A program made the position numbers and the translations under genes. A stretch of DNA of 53,720 bases. Origin: Candidatus Zixiibacteriota bacterium (GTDB lineage: Bacteria > Zixibacteria > MSB-5A5 > DSPP01). Shown in pieces: positions 32,225-41,425 of the stretch. Every line of letters starts with the position of its first letter. The stretch's first letter is position 1. The notes beneath the pieces are model-generated. The model did not search any database. It had not been told where the DNA came from and saw only the letters and a list, made by a program, of their open reading frames with translations. The stretch spans positions 1 to 53,720 of the forward strand of contig JAKEHY010000030.1 of assembly GCA_022614805.1 (NCBI GenBank), given 5' to 3'.

Positions 32225-33202
32225 ATGAAACGTTGGATTTTTCTATTTGCCTTTTTAGGCGTGTTGGAGCTTGCGGCAAAAACGCTAGCCAGTTGCGGGG
32301 CGGCGATTTGCCCGCTCAACACGCACCAGAGCTTGAACGGCGGCCAGTTGCAGCTGCGGCTGTCGCACGAGTACATCAACCAGAACGAAATTTACACCGG
32401 CTCCAAAAAATCCTTCATCGGAGCTTTGCCCAGCGCCCACGACGAGGTCAAGACCATAAACCAGCGCACGGTGCTGGAGGGGCAGTATGGCATCACAAAG
32501 GCGTGGGGGGCGGGCATCGAACTCCCCTTCATTATCCGCGAACACAGCCATATCGAGGACAGCGCGCTGGAGGTTTTCAACTTTGAAGGATTAGGGGACG
32601 CCACCATAACCGGGCAGCACGGTTTCAATTTCGGCTCCGTGATTTCCCCCGCCCGGCTCGATTTCAAAGCCGGAATAAAGGTTCCCACAGGCCTGACGGA
32701 TGCGAAAAATGATGAAGGGGAGCAGGCCGAAGTGACCGTCCAGTCGGGAACGGGGTCGTGGGATGGAATCTTCGGCGCGAATCTGCAGATACCGCTCTTC
32801 ACGGTTCCGAGCTTATCCGGCGGACTGTACAGCAAACTCCCCTTGAGCGCCGGGGTCAGTTATCGGCTAAGTGGCAAAGGAACCGATGATTACCAATTCG
32901 GCAATGAGGTTTTGGCTCACCTTGGTACGGAATACCAGATGTTCCCCCGCCTGTCGCTGTTGTTTCAGGCCAACGGCCGCTGGCAGGACTTTGCGGACGT
33001 CGGCGCGACCGGCGAATTCCGTTCCAATACCGGCGGCACCTGGATATATGCCAGTCCGGGGTTGAGTTTCCGTTTAACCGATGCCCTTTCGGCTTACAGC
33101 TACGCCCAGATACCAGTTTATCAAAAGGTAAACGGGATTCAGCAGGTCTCGAAGTTGAATTGGCAGTTTGGGTTGACGGCTGACGTGAAAGTGCTGAAGT
33201 GA
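32225..33202 (+). CDS. outer-membrane beta-barrel protein
   Basis: 325 residues from the ATG at 32225 (AAGGAAGG upstream). Signal peptide RWIFLFAFLGVLELAAKTLAS, then a mature start CGAAICPLNTHQ with two cysteines. Alternating amphipathic strands follow (LQLRLSHEYINQN, TVLEGQYGITKAWGAGIEL, LSLLFQANGRWQDF), and the chain ends in a strand WQFGLTADVKVLK. It looks like a porin-like or substrate-sensing barrel. The position after the cysteine-rich gene on the same strand suggests a metal link, but the substrate is unknown. Confidence 0.75.
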   Translation: MKRWIFLFAFLGVLELAAKTLASCGAAICPLNTHQSLNGGQLQLRLSHEYINQNEIYTGSKKSFIGALPSAHDEVKTINQRTVLEGQYGITKAWGAGIELPFIIREHSHIEDSALEVFNFEGLGDATITGQHGFNFGSVISPARLDFKAGIKVPTGLTDAKNDEGEQAEVTVQSGTGSWDGIFGANLQIPLFTVPSLSGGLYSKLPLSAGVSYRLSGKGTDDYQFGNEVLAHLGTEYQMFPRLSLLFQANGRWQDFADVGATGEFRSNTGGTWIYASPGLSFRLTDALSAYSYAQIPVYQKVNGIQQVSKLNWQFGLTADVKVLK

Positions 33203-33211
33203 AGGGTAGAA

Positions 33212-34507
33212 TCAACTCTTTATAATCAGCCCCGGCGCTTTTTTCTTCTCCCGGCGGATGTCGTAAAGCTGCCCCAGCTCCATCGCCACCTCCCGGCCGG
33301 TGACGGTGCTGTTGGAATGGACGAACGCCACGGTTTCCTCTTTTTCCACCTGCGCGCCGGTTTTTTTCAAAAACTCGAAGCCGACCGTGTAGTCGATTTT
33401 ATCCTGCACGGTCTTGCGCCCGGCCCCCAGCTCGATGGCCAAAAGCCCGACTTCGCGGGCGTCCAGAGACCAGACCCAGCCGGCCTGCGGGGCGCGCACG
33501 GGGATTTGGTATTCCGCCCGGGCGAACAAGCCGGGATTTTCCACCGCGCCGACGAACCCTCCCTGCAGACGCACCAGTTCGCGGAAATGCTGGCGGGCGC
33601 TGCCGTCCAAAAGCCGGGCGGAAAGCAGCCGGCGGGCCTCCTTTTCCTCGATTCCGGCCAGGCCCAACATCCGGACGGCCAGGTATTCGGTGACGTGATA
33701 CAGGTCGGCCTCGAAGCGGCCGGAGAGAAATTCCAAAGCCTCCTTCACTTCCAGAATGTTGCCGACGAAGCGGCCGAGCGGTTCGTCCATTCGAGTGAGA
33801 ACCGCTTCCGCTTTGACTTTGAACTGGCGGGCGACGGCGCATAGCCAGAAAGCCAATTCCTTTGCCTCTTTGGGGGTGCGCATAAAAGCGCCGCGCCCCA
33901 CTTTGACGTCGAACAAAATCGCTTCCGCCCCGCCCGCCAGCTTTTTGCTCAAAATCGAGGCGGTGATGAGGGGGATGGAAGGCACGGTGCCGGTGACATC
34001 CCGCAGGGCGTAGATTTTTTTGTCCGCCGGGGCGATTTCCACCGTCTGCCCGGCCATAAAGAAATTGTTTCCCCGTAAAATCTCGGTGAACTGCTCGATG
34101 GAAAAATCGGTGCGGAAACCGGGGATGGCGGAAAGCTTGTCCAGAGTCCCGCCCGTGTGCCCCAGCCCCCGGCCGGAAATCATCGGCACGGCGACGCCAC
34201 AGGAGGCAACCCAGGGGGCCAGAACCAAGGAGACCTTGTCGCCGACGCCGCCGGTGGAGTGCTTGTCGATTTTTGGAGCGGGGAGGGAGGATAAATCGAA
34301 AACCCGGCCCGATTCGAGCATCGCACGGGTCAAAAAAGTGGTTTCCCGCCGGTCCAAGCCGCGGATGAAGGCCGCCATCAAAAAAGCGGCCATCTGGTAA
34401 TCCGGAATCGAGCCGCCGGTGTATTCAGAGACGAGGAAACGGATTTCCTCCTCGGACAATTTTTTGCCGTCCCGTTTTTTTGTGATAAGCTCGGCGGTCA
34501 AAAACAT
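33212..34507 (-). CDS. deoA: pyrimidine-nucleoside (thymidine) phosphorylase
   Basis: Phosphorolysis of thymidine, deoxyuridine or uridine to base plus (deoxy)ribose 1-phosphate. 431 residues, the family length. The signature KHSTGGVGDKVSLVLAP and the second motif GRGLGHTGGTLDKLSAIPGF are complete. The three-domain layout ends in a PYNP_C domain (residues about 340-410). Thymidine-specific and broader forms are not separable here. The start overlaps the deoC stop by one base (TGATG). Last gene of the long leftward cluster. Confidence 0.92.
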   Translation of the reverse strand: MFLTAELITKKRDGKKLSEEEIRFLVSEYTGGSIPDYQMAAFLMAAFIRGLDRRETTFLTRAMLESGRVFDLSSLPAPKIDKHSTGGVGDKVSLVLAPWVASCGVAVPMISGRGLGHTGGTLDKLSAIPGFRTDFSIEQFTEILRGNNFFMAGQTVEIAPADKKIYALRDVTGTVPSIPLITASILSKKLAGGAEAILFDVKVGRGAFMRTPKEAKELAFWLCAVARQFKVKAEAVLTRMDEPLGRFVGNILEVKEALEFLSGRFEADLYHVTEYLAVRMLGLAGIEEKEARRLLSARLLDGSARQHFRELVRLQGGFVGAVENPGLFARAEYQIPVRAPQAGWVWSLDAREVGLLAIELGAGRKTVQDKIDYTVGFEFLKKTGAQVEKEETVAFVHSNSTVTGREVAMELGQLYDIRREKKKAPGLIIKS

Positions 34508-35331
34508 CAAAACTCCCCCAGGATGGCGGCCGCCGTGGAGCTGCCGAAGCGCTCCGCTCCCGCCTCGTATAGGGTTTGCAAATCCTTTCGGGTGCGGATG
34601 CCCCCCGCCGCTTTGATGGGGAAGGACGGGCCGAAGATGCGAAAGAGCAGCTCGACGTCTTCCTTCACCGTTTTCGCGAGAACGCCGGTGGAGGTCTTAA
34701 TACAGTCCGCCCCGGCGTAAAAGGCCCCCAAAGCCCCCGCAACTTTCAGTTCAGGGGAAAGCAGGGCAAACTCCAGAATCACTTTAAGTCCGACCCCCTC
34801 CCACAGCGCCGCTTTTATCTCGAAAATTTCGCAAAAGAAGTCGCTCAACTTCCCTTCAACCAGAAGGGAATGATTCGGTACCATATCCACCTCGGCGGCG
34901 CCATCCTGGCAGGCTTCGAGGGCCTGCTTCACTTTGACGGAAAGCTTGTTCTGTCCCAGGGGGAAATCGAGGGTGGAAACCACGCGCGCTTTGGAGCCTG
35001 CCAGAGCGGCGGCAAGCGTTGTCCACGCCGGAGAGACACAAACGGCGCCGATTTTATTTTCCACCGCTTCAAAGCAGAGTTTTTCTATGTCGGAACTGGT
35101 GGCTTTGAAGTCGAGATTGGTGGACTCCAACTTTTCCGCCGCCGACACTTTCGTCAGCTCCTCCACCACCCGAACGTACGTTTCCGGACTTTTGGCTTTT
35201 TGGCGGACGGCTCGCTTGTTTTGCCAGATTGCTTCTTTCCCCAGCTTCTGAAAAACAGAAAGCCACTCCTCGTCGCAGCGCCCCACCAGCCGGGAGAGCC
35301 GTCCCGGCTCCAGAACTTCGAGGTCGGCCAC
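34507..35331 (-). CDS. deoC: deoxyribose-phosphate aldolase
   Basis: Cleaves 2-deoxyribose 5-phosphate to acetaldehyde and glyceraldehyde 3-phosphate. 274 residues, longer than the usual 220-260 because of an N-terminal extension of about 40. Class I aldolase motifs: STLDFPLG (Asp), EVDMVPN, CIKTSTG (Schiff-base Lys) and IKAAGGIRT (Lys). GTG start immediately after the cdd stop. Works downstream of deoB. Confidence 0.92.
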   Translation of the reverse strand: MADLEVLEPGRLSRLVGRCDEEWLSVFQKLGKEAIWQNKRAVRQKAKSPETYVRVVEELTKVSAAEKLESTNLDFKATSSDIEKLCFEAVENKIGAVCVSPAWTTLAAALAGSKARVVSTLDFPLGQNKLSVKVKQALEACQDGAAEVDMVPNHSLLVEGKLSDFFCEIFEIKAALWEGVGLKVILEFALLSPELKVAGALGAFYAGADCIKTSTGVLAKTVKEDVELLFRIFGPSFPIKAAGGIRTRKDLQTLYEAGAERFGSSTAAAILGEF

Positions 35332-35742
35332 TCAACTTCCCGGGCGAAAGGGAGAAGGCAAAAGTTTTTCGAGGGAAGTTTCCTTGGTCAACTCCTCCCG
35401 GTTGACTAAAACGATCGGAAGTTTGGCGGCGAATTCAGACAAAACCTGCAAACAGGCGCCGCAGGGATAGGGGAATTTTTCGGAATTGGAAACGACCGCC
35501 GCGGCCACGAACTTGCGGCAGCCGGCGGATACGGCGGTAAAGACCGCCGCCCGCTCCGCGCAGATGGTAAGCCCGTAGGAGCCGTTTTCCACGTTCGTTC
35601 CGGAATAGACCGCCCGGTCTTCCCCCAAAAGGGCGCAGCCGACGGCGAATTTGGAATAGGGGGAATAGGAATTGGCGAGCGCCTTTTGGGCGGCGGCAAT
35701 CAGTTTGTCATACGGCCAGGATTTTTTCGGCAAAGCTTTCAC
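35332..35742 (-). CDS. cdd: cytidine deaminase
   Basis: Deaminates cytidine/deoxycytidine. 136 residues, the tetrameric short form. Zn ligands and catalytic Glu are in TICAERAAV and PCGACLQV. The GTG start has AAAGGAG five bases upstream and overlaps the end of deoB by 35 bases. It feeds uridine into the phosphorylase encoded downstream. Confidence 0.93.
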   Translation of the reverse strand: MKALPKKSWPYDKLIAAAQKALANSYSPYSKFAVGCALLGEDRAVYSGTNVENGSYGLTICAERAAVFTAVSAGCRKFVAAAVVSNSEKFPYPCGACLQVLSEFAAKLPIVLVNREELTKETSLEKLLPSPFRPGS

Positions 35743-36880
35743 CCGCTCCTTTCCATTTCAGGCCGAAAAGTTCCCCAATCGTCGCGCCCAAATCGGCCAG
35801 CGATGGGCGCGTCCCCAAATTTATGTCCGATTTCACGTTTGCGCCATAAATTAAAAGCGGCACGTACTCCCGCGAATGGTCGGTGGAAGGGGTGGTCGGG
35901 TCGCAGCCGTGGTCGGCGGTGATGAAGACAACGTCATCCTTGCGAAAACGCTGGTCCAAACCGGAGAGCATCCGGTCGAACTCGGAAAGTCCGCCGGCGA
36001 ACCCGGCGGCGTCGTTGCGGTGCCCCCAGAGAGTGTCGAAATCGACCAGATTGGCGAAGATAAACCCGCCACGAGTCACGGCCAGTTCATCGTAGAGCTT
36101 TTCCATCCCATCCCGGTTGCTTTTGGTGTGGATGATTTTGGAAAGCCCCCGTTCGGCGAACAAATCCCCGATTTTGCCGATGCCGACGGTTGGAACGCCG
36201 GACGCGTAAAGCAAGTCCAAAACGTTTTCCTCCGGGCAGGGGAGCGAAAAATCCTTCCGGTTGGCGGTCCGTTTGAAGTTCCCCTTTGAATCACCGACGA
36301 ACGGGCGGGCGATGACCCGCCCAACCCCCCAGGGGCCGGTTAATACTTTTCGCATTTCGGCGCAAATGCGATACAACTCGTCTAATGGAACGGCCTTTTC
36401 GTGGGCGGCGATTTGGAAAACGGAATCGGCGGAGGTATAGACAATCAATTTCCCGGCGGCAATATGCTCTTCCCCGAATTCTTCGATAATTTCAGTGCCG
36501 GAGGCGGCTTTGTTGCCCAACCAACCCCGTCCGGAAATCCGCTCAAACTCCCGCATAATCTCCGGCGGAAAACCGTTTGGGAAAAGCGGCAAGGGTTTCG
36601 GGACGGCCACCCCCATCAGTTCCCAGTGGCCGTTGGTGGAGTCCTTGCCGGCGGATAGGGCTCCCATCTTGCCGTATGCGCCCAAGGCGGCGACGTCGCC
36701 GCGCGCTCCGGCGATGGGAATAATTTTCCCCAATCCGAGCCGTTCCAAATTGGGCAGGCGCAACCCCCCGACCGCTTTTGCCAAATTCCCGAGGGTGTTG
36801 GAACCTTCATCTCGGTACGCTTTGGCATCCGGCAGTTCCCCCACCCCGCAGGAGTCCAAAACGACGGCGATGGCCCGCAT
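35708..36880 (-). CDS. deoB: phosphopentomutase
   Basis: Interconverts (deoxy)ribose 1-phosphate and 5-phosphate. 390 residues, alkaline-phosphatase superfamily. Mn ligands are visible in VVLDSCGVGELPDA, SNTLGN, NLVDFDTLWGHRND and ITADHGCDPTTPSTDHS. It links deoA and deoC in nucleoside salvage. The start shares one base with the stop of the small membrane protein gene, tying the deo genes to the ribosomal cluster. Confidence 0.95.
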   Translation of the reverse strand: MRAIAVVLDSCGVGELPDAKAYRDEGSNTLGNLAKAVGGLRLPNLERLGLGKIIPIAGARGDVAALGAYGKMGALSAGKDSTNGHWELMGVAVPKPLPLFPNGFPPEIMREFERISGRGWLGNKAASGTEIIEEFGEEHIAAGKLIVYTSADSVFQIAAHEKAVPLDELYRICAEMRKVLTGPWGVGRVIARPFVGDSKGNFKRTANRKDFSLPCPEENVLDLLYASGVPTVGIGKIGDLFAERGLSKIIHTKSNRDGMEKLYDELAVTRGGFIFANLVDFDTLWGHRNDAAGFAGGLSEFDRMLSGLDQRFRKDDVVFITADHGCDPTTPSTDHSREYVPLLIYGANVKSDINLGTRPSLADLGATIGELFGLKWKGAGESFAEKILAV

Positions 36881-37305
36881 TACTTTTTCAGGCGGGGGTC
36901 GGGGGCCGAAAGAATGGAAGCTTTGAAATTCGCCAAAATTTGATTGATGTCGGCCGTATCGAGCGGCTTGGAACTGTCGGCCGCCCAGCTCATATAAAAG
37001 CCGATGTTGCGCAGGCTGTCCACGGAAATCCGGGCCTCCTCCCCCGCCCGGCGATATTCCTCAAAAACGGCCTGGATGCAGGTGGAATCGTAGGCTGGTC
37101 CGGCCCGCCGGATTAACACCTGCTCCAGCTGGGGGGTGCTTTGCATAACCACCCAGCTCAAGAGCCGGGCCCGGTAGAAGTAGATTAAAACAAAGCCGGC
37201 GACGAGCATAACCAGAATAATTCCGGCGGCGATTAAGGCGACGAAACACCCCTTCGGCAGAGCCTTCTTTTGAGTCGGCGCTCCGCTTGGGGGAAGCTGA
37301 TTCAT
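36880..37305 (-). CDS. single-pass membrane protein of unknown function
   Basis: 141 residues, not recognised. A Pro/Lys-rich head, one transmembrane segment (FVALIAAGIILVMLVAGFVLIYF) and a polar domain of about 95 residues, probably outside the cytoplasm. GGGGAAAT precedes the ATG. It is wedged between rplQ and deoB and overlaps deoB by one base. Confidence 0.7.
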   Translation of the reverse strand: MNQLPPSGAPTQKKALPKGCFVALIAAGIILVMLVAGFVLIYFYRARLLSWVVMQSTPQLEQVLIRRAGPAYDSTCIQAVFEEYRRAGEEARISVDSLRNIGFYMSWAADSSKPLDTADINQILANFKASILSAPDPRLKK

Positions 37306-37323
37306 TCGGGGAAATATGGGGTG

Positions 37324-37845
37324 CTACGAGCTTTTGGCTTCTTCCACAGTCGCTTCGGCGGTTTTGCCTTTGGCGGCAGCTTTTTCCTGGAAGATTTCCT
37401 TATCTCCGGATTTGTCGTATCCGGCGGGGCGCTCCCCTTTTTGCTTTTTTTCTTCTTTCTTTTCTTTTTTCCCGGCTTTCACGGGGGCCAGTCCGATGGA
37501 AACCACCGCCACCTCCGCCCCGTCCCCCCGCCGCCGTCCGAGGCGGTAAATGCGGGTGTAACCCCCTTCCCGGTCGGATAATTTGGGAGCGGTTTCGCCA
37601 AAAAGCTTCTGGACTGCCGCGGGGGAATAAAGCTGGCGGGCTACTTCCCGCCGGGCGGAGAGGGACTTACCTCCGTTTTTGGCGGTCTGTATCAGCCGGT
37701 CCACAAAGGGGGCCAAAGCCCGCGCCTTCGGCCGGGTAGTGACGATGCGGTGGTGCATAATCAGGCTGGCGGCCATATTGGCCAGAAGGGCATCGCGGTG
37801 GGTGGCCGTGCGCCCCAGCTTGGGGAGTTTGCGGCCGTGCTTCAA
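37324..37845 (-). CDS. rplQ: 50S ribosomal protein L17 with long C-terminal tail
   Basis: The conserved core is residues 1-115 (MKHGRKLPKLGRTATHRDALLANMA). Beyond that lies a lineage-specific tail of about 55 residues, Lys/Glu/Ala-rich (KAGKKEKKEEKKQKG), giving 173 residues against a usual 115-130. Last gene of the alpha operon; it overlaps the rpoA stop by four bases. Confidence 0.95.
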   Translation of the reverse strand: MKHGRKLPKLGRTATHRDALLANMAASLIMHHRIVTTRPKARALAPFVDRLIQTAKNGGKSLSARREVARQLYSPAAVQKLFGETAPKLSDREGGYTRIYRLGRRRGDGAEVAVVSIGLAPVKAGKKEKKEEKKQKGERPAGYDKSGDKEIFQEKAAAKGKTAEATVEEAKSS

Positions 37846-38819
37846 TTGTTCCCCTCCGGAAAATAGCGGGAAATGTCCATCCCGAACGAAAGCCCCAGCT
37901 CCCCCAAAACCTCGTGCAGCTCGGTTAGGGATTTGCGTCCGAAGTTGCGGAACTCCAGCATCTCCGGCTCGGAGCGGCGCACCAGGTCCCCCAAAGTTTC
38001 GATTCCGGCCGCCCGCAGGCAGTTGGCCGAGCGGACCGAAAGCTCCAGCTCTTCCACCCGGGTTTTGAGCAAATTGCGCATCCGCAAAGTCTCCTCGTCC
38101 ATCTCCTGGTTTTCGTCCATCGCCACGGGGCGCTCGGTTTTTATCAGAACGGAAAGGTGGTCGTTCAAAATCTGGCCGGCATGGCTCAAGGCCTCCTCCG
38201 GGGAAACTCCGCTGTCAGTCCAGATTTCCATAATCAGCCGCTCGTAATCCACCCGCTGTCCCAGGCGGGTGTTTTCCACCTGGTAGTTGACCTTGTAGAC
38301 CGGCGAAAAAAGGGAGTCCAGAAATATCGTCCCCACCGGCGCGCCGGGGCGCTTGTTCTGCTCCGCGGGCACGTACCCCCGCCCGAAGCCGACTTCCAAC
38401 TCGGCCGAAAACTTGGCATCCTCGGTCAGCTCGCAGATGAACTGGTCCGGGTTCAACAGTTCGACGTCCCCGCCGGTTTCGATGTGGGAAGCCAGCAGCT
38501 TCCCTTTCTTGGCCGCCTTCAAATGCATCATCTTGGGGGCCTCGCCGGAGAGCTTGAGCCGCACTTTTTTCAAATTCAAGCAAATTTCCGCCACGTCCTG
38601 GTGCACGCCGGGAAGGGTGGAAAACTCGTGCAACACCCCTTCAAAGCGGACCGCCGTGATGGCCGCCCCCTGGATGGAGGAAAGCATTACCCGCCGGAGC
38701 GCGTTCCCCAGCGTAATGCCGAAACCCCTTTCCAAAGGCTCCAGAACGAAACGGCCGTAAGTTTTGGAGGCCTCGGCGGCTTCCACTCCGCGCGGCATCT
38801 GTATATTTTTCCACTTCAT
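37842..38819 (-). CDS. rpoA: RNA polymerase alpha subunit
   Basis: 325 residues. Alpha-NTD (about 1-230; LEPLERGFGITLGNALRRVMLSS) for dimerisation, then a linker and alpha-CTD (about 250-315; VRSANCLRAAGIETLGDLV, FGRKSLTEL) for UP-element and activator contacts. Position between rpsD and rplQ is the classical alpha operon. Confidence 0.97.
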   Translation of the reverse strand: MKWKNIQMPRGVEAAEASKTYGRFVLEPLERGFGITLGNALRRVMLSSIQGAAITAVRFEGVLHEFSTLPGVHQDVAEICLNLKKVRLKLSGEAPKMMHLKAAKKGKLLASHIETGGDVELLNPDQFICELTEDAKFSAELEVGFGRGYVPAEQNKRPGAPVGTIFLDSLFSPVYKVNYQVENTRLGQRVDYERLIMEIWTDSGVSPEEALSHAGQILNDHLSVLIKTERPVAMDENQEMDEETLRMRNLLKTRVEELELSVRSANCLRAAGIETLGDLVRRSEPEMLEFRNFGRKSLTELHEVLGELGLSFGMDISRYFPEGNN

Positions 38820-38837
38820 TAAATTGGACTCCTTTTT

Positions 38838-39473
38838 CTATTTTGAGTACAACTCGACAATCATCTGCTCGGAACACAAAGTCGGAATGTCGGAACGTTT
38901 GGGGGCCTCCAAAAGTTCCCCTTCGAGGCGGGCTTTATCCAGCCGGAGGTAGGGAAGCGCCAGCTCCCGCCCCTGTTCCTTCAAGGCTTGGTGAATGATG
39001 TCCAGGTTGCGGCTTTGCTCCCGCACCCGGATGACCTCCCTCGGCGCAACCGGGTAGGAGGGAATGTCGACGACCCGCCCTCCCACGGTAAAATGGCGGT
39101 GGCGCACCAGCTGGCGGGCCGATTTGCGGGAGGGGGCGAAACCCAGTCGGTAGACGACGTTGTCCAGCCGGCATTCCAGCAACATCAAAAGATTTTCCCC
39201 CGTGATTCCGGCCATCCCGTCGGCCCGCTGGAAGAGATTGTGAAACTGGGTTTCCAAAAGCCCGTACAGCCGCCGGACTTTCTGCTTTTCACGCAGCTGC
39301 AGGCCGTACTCCGAACCTTTGCGCCGTCCGCTGCGGGAGGCGCCGTGCTCGCCGGGGGAGTAGCCCCGGCGCTCGAAGGCGCACTTGTCCGAAAAGCAGC
39401 GCGTCCCCTTCAGAAAAAGTTTTTCCCCTTCCCGGCGGCAGAACCGGCAGGAAGGCCCTACGTAACGGGCCAT
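38838..39473 (-). CDS. rpsD: 30S ribosomal protein S4 (zinc-finger form)
   Basis: 211 residues. The N-terminus has four cysteines (C9, C12, C26, C31 in a C-x2-C-x13-C-x4-C pattern), the C+ form that binds zinc. An S4 RNA-binding domain follows (about 95-160; LLMLECRLDNVVYRLGFA). AGGAG precedes the ATG at 39473; an open frame extends further upstream but is not S4. A primary 16S-binding protein; the homologue in E. coli represses the alpha operon. Confidence 0.96.
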   Translation of the reverse strand: MARYVGPSCRFCRREGEKLFLKGTRCFSDKCAFERRGYSPGEHGASRSGRRKGSEYGLQLREKQKVRRLYGLLETQFHNLFQRADGMAGITGENLLMLLECRLDNVVYRLGFAPSRKSARQLVRHRHFTVGGRVVDIPSYPVAPREVIRVREQSRNLDIIHQALKEQGRELALPYLRLDKARLEGELLEAPKRSDIPTLCSEQMIVELYSK

Positions 39474-39493
39474 TTCAACTCCTGAATTTTCAA

Positions 39494-39886
39494 CTACACC
39501 CTCCTGCGCTTCGGCGGCCGGCAGCCGTTGTGGGGGAGCGGGGTCACGTCCTTTATGGCGGAAACTTCCAGCCCGGCGGCCGCCAGCGAGCGGATGGCCG
39601 CCTCCCGGCCGGCGCCGGGGCCTTTCACCCAGATTTCCACTCTCTTCACTCCTATCTCCAAAGCCTCCCTGGCGGCCACGTCCGCCGCGACCTGGGCGGC
39701 AAAGGGGGTCGATTTTTTTGAGCCCTTGAAGCCGCTCCGGCCGGCCGAGGAGGCGCACAAAACCGCCCCGGACGGGTCGGTGATGGTGACGATGGTGTTG
39801 TTGAAAGTGGCCTTGATATGGGCCACGCAAATACCTTCAATCCGCCGCTGCCTTTTTTTCGTTTTCTTTTTTACCTCTTCCGCCAT
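39494..39886 (-). CDS. rpsK: 30S ribosomal protein S11
   Basis: 130 residues; core [18 protein letters not shown] and the end [13 protein letters not shown] are typical. The ATG at 39886 follows GGAGATTTG; a TTG three bases earlier is less likely. A heptamer array fills the gap upstream. Confidence 0.96.
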   Translation of the reverse strand: MAEEVKKKTKKRQRRIEGICVAHIKATFNNTIVTITDPSGAVLCASSAGRSGFKGSKKSTPFAAQVAADVAAREALEIGVKRVEIWVKGPGAGREAAIRSLAAAGLEVSAIKDVTPLPHNGCRPPKRRRV

Positions 39887-39915
39887 CAAATCTCCAAATG
39901 TATTGAGTTTTTACT

Positions 39916-39943
39916 AATCTCTATTCTCCAATCTCTAATCTCT
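39916..39943 (+). repeat. tandem heptamer array (4 units) between rpsM and rpsK
   Basis: AATCTCT, ATTCTCC, AATCTCT, AATCTCT in exact register. In the transcribed (minus) sense the unit is AGAGATT, the same as in the array at 22719. It fills the 60-base gap between two ribosomal genes. Confidence 0.75.
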
Positions 39944-39946
39944 GTT

Positions 39947-40333
39947 TTACGTGGGTCCCGGTGGGGGTTTTTTCATTCCCCCGACCGTTTTGCGCGGCCC
40001 CTTGCGGGTGCGGGCGTTGGTCTTGGTGCGCTGCCCCCGCACGGGCAGCCCGCGGCGGTGGCGCAGCCCCCGGTAGGAGCCGATGTCCACCAGCCGCTTG
40101 ATGTTTTGCGAAATCTCCGCCCGCAGGGCTCCCTCCACCTTGTACTCCGACTCGATGACTCCCCGAAGTTTGGCAACCTCCTCTTCGGAAAGGGCGGCGA
40201 CGCGGGTGTCCGGATTGACCCCGGTCTTTTTCAAAATCTGGCGGGCCGTGGTCGGACCGATGCCGAAGAGGTAGCGCAGTCCGATTTCAATCCGCTTGTC
40301 GCGCGGCAAATCCACGCCGGCAATGCGCGCCAC
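39947..40333 (-). CDS. rpsM: 30S ribosomal protein S13
   Basis: 128 residues, GTG start. Core [20 protein letters not shown] and the [18 protein letters not shown] end are canonical. First S-protein of the alpha operon, after rpmJ. Confidence 0.96.
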   Translation of the reverse strand: MARIAGVDLPRDKRIEIGLRYLFGIGPTTARQILKKTGVNPDTRVAALSEEEVAKLRGVIESEYKVEGALRAEISQNIKRLVDIGSYRGLRHRRGLPVRGQRTKTNARTRKGPRKTVGGMKKPPPGPT

Positions 40334-40336
40334 GGC

Positions 40337-40450
40337 CTACCCCTGCCTCTGCTTGTGGCGCGGATTTTTGCAAATGACCACCAGGCTCCCCTTGCGGCGG
40401 ATGATTTTGCAATGGACGCAGCGCACCTTTATGGATGAACGCACTTTCAT
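40337..40450 (-). CDS. rpmJ: 50S ribosomal protein L36 (zinc-binding)
   Basis: 37 residues, read directly from the minus strand: [20 protein letters not shown] and on to [11 protein letters not shown]. Zinc ligands C11, C14, C27 and H32 are all present. It lies between infA and rpsM, the usual place. Confidence 0.95.
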   Translation of the reverse strand: MKVRSSIKVRCVHCKIIRRKGSLVVICKNPRHKQRQG

Positions 40451-40457
40451 TTTCGCC

Positions 40458-40676
40458 TCATTTGTAGCGGTACACGATGCGCCCCCGCGTCAAATCGTAG
40501 GGGGAAAGCTCCACCGTGACTTTGTCCCCCGGCAAAATGCGGATGTAATGCATCCGCATCTTTCCGGAGATGTGGGCCAGCACCTGATGCCCGTTGTCCA
40601 GTTCCACTTTAAACATCGCGTTGGGCAGGGGCTCGATGACCTTCCCCTCCACCTGAATGGTCTCCTCTTTCGCCAT
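40458..40676 (-). CDS. infA: translation initiation factor IF-1
   Basis: 72 residues, single S1/OB fold ([35 protein letters not shown]). Binds the 30S A site during initiation. It lies between map and rpmJ. Confidence 0.97.
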   Translation of the reverse strand: MAKEETIQVEGKVIEPLPNAMFKVELDNGHQVLAHISGKMRMHYIRILPGDKVTVELSPYDLTRGRIVYRYK

Positions 40677-40678
40677 TC

Positions 40679-41425
40679 CTACGGCCGGGTCAAAACCAAA
40701 GGGCCCTTTTCGGTCGCCGCCACGGTATGCTCGAAATGGGCCGAGACGCTGCCATCCTTGGTCACGATGGTCCAGCCGTCCGGCCGGGTTTCCACCGGCC
40801 CCCCCCCCAAATTCACCATCGGCTCGATGGCGACCACCAAACCCGGCTTGATTTCCAAACCCGTCCCCGCCCGGCCGAAATTCGGAACGGCCGGCTCCTC
40901 GTGCATCGAGCGGCCGATGCCGTGTCCGACCAAATCCCGCACCACCGAAAAACCCTTTTCCTCCACCTTCCGCTCGATGGCGGAAGAAACGTCTCCGAGG
41001 CGGTTGCCGACCCGAAAAAAATCAAGCCCGCAATATAACGATTCTTCGGCCGTGCGCAAGAGCTGCGCCACCTCTTCCGGCACCTTTCCCACCGCCAGGC
41101 TGAAAGCCCCGTCGGCAAAATAGCCTTCTTTCAAAACGCCGACGTCGAGCGAGACCACCTGCCCCTCCCGGATGACCCGCTCCCCGGGAATGCCGTGCAC
41201 CACCTCGCTGTCGATGGAGACGCAGATGGAGGCGGGATAGCCGCGGTATCCCTTGAAGGCCGGTGTGCCCCCTTCCCGGCGGATGAACGCTTCCGCCAGC
41301 CGGTCCAGCTCCTTCGTTTTGACGCCGGGCGCCACCTTTTGTTTCAGCATTTCCAAAGTCTCCGCCACGATTCGGCCCGACTCCCGCATCTTTTCTATTT
41401 CCCGTTCGGATTTCAATTCAACCAT
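40679..41425 (-). CDS. map: methionine aminopeptidase, type I
   Basis: Removes initiator Met from new proteins. About 248 residues. Metal ligands are all visible: Asp in SLDVGV, Asp in FADGAF, His in [11 protein letters not shown], Glu in IEPMVN and Glu in HFEHTVA. The ATG at 41425 overlaps the end of adk by eight bases. Confidence 0.95.
   Translation of the reverse strand: MVELKSEREIEKMRESGRIVAETLEMLKQKVAPGVKTKELDRLAEAFIRREGGTPAFKGYRGYPASICVSIDSEVVHGIPGERVIREGQVVSLDVGVLKEGYFADGAFSLAVGKVPEEVAQLLRTAEESLYCGLDFFRVGNRLGDVSSAIERKVEEKGFSVVRDLVGHGIGRSMHEEPAVPNFGRAGTGLEIKPGLVVAIEPMVNLGGGPVETRPDGWTIVTKDGSVSAHFEHTVAATEKGPLVLTRP

Noticed and set aside
38838-39830. A 330-codon version of rpsD
   Set aside because: Only the part from 39473 matches S4 and has AGGAG; the upstream 119 codons are a frame inside rpsK and the intergenic heptamers.
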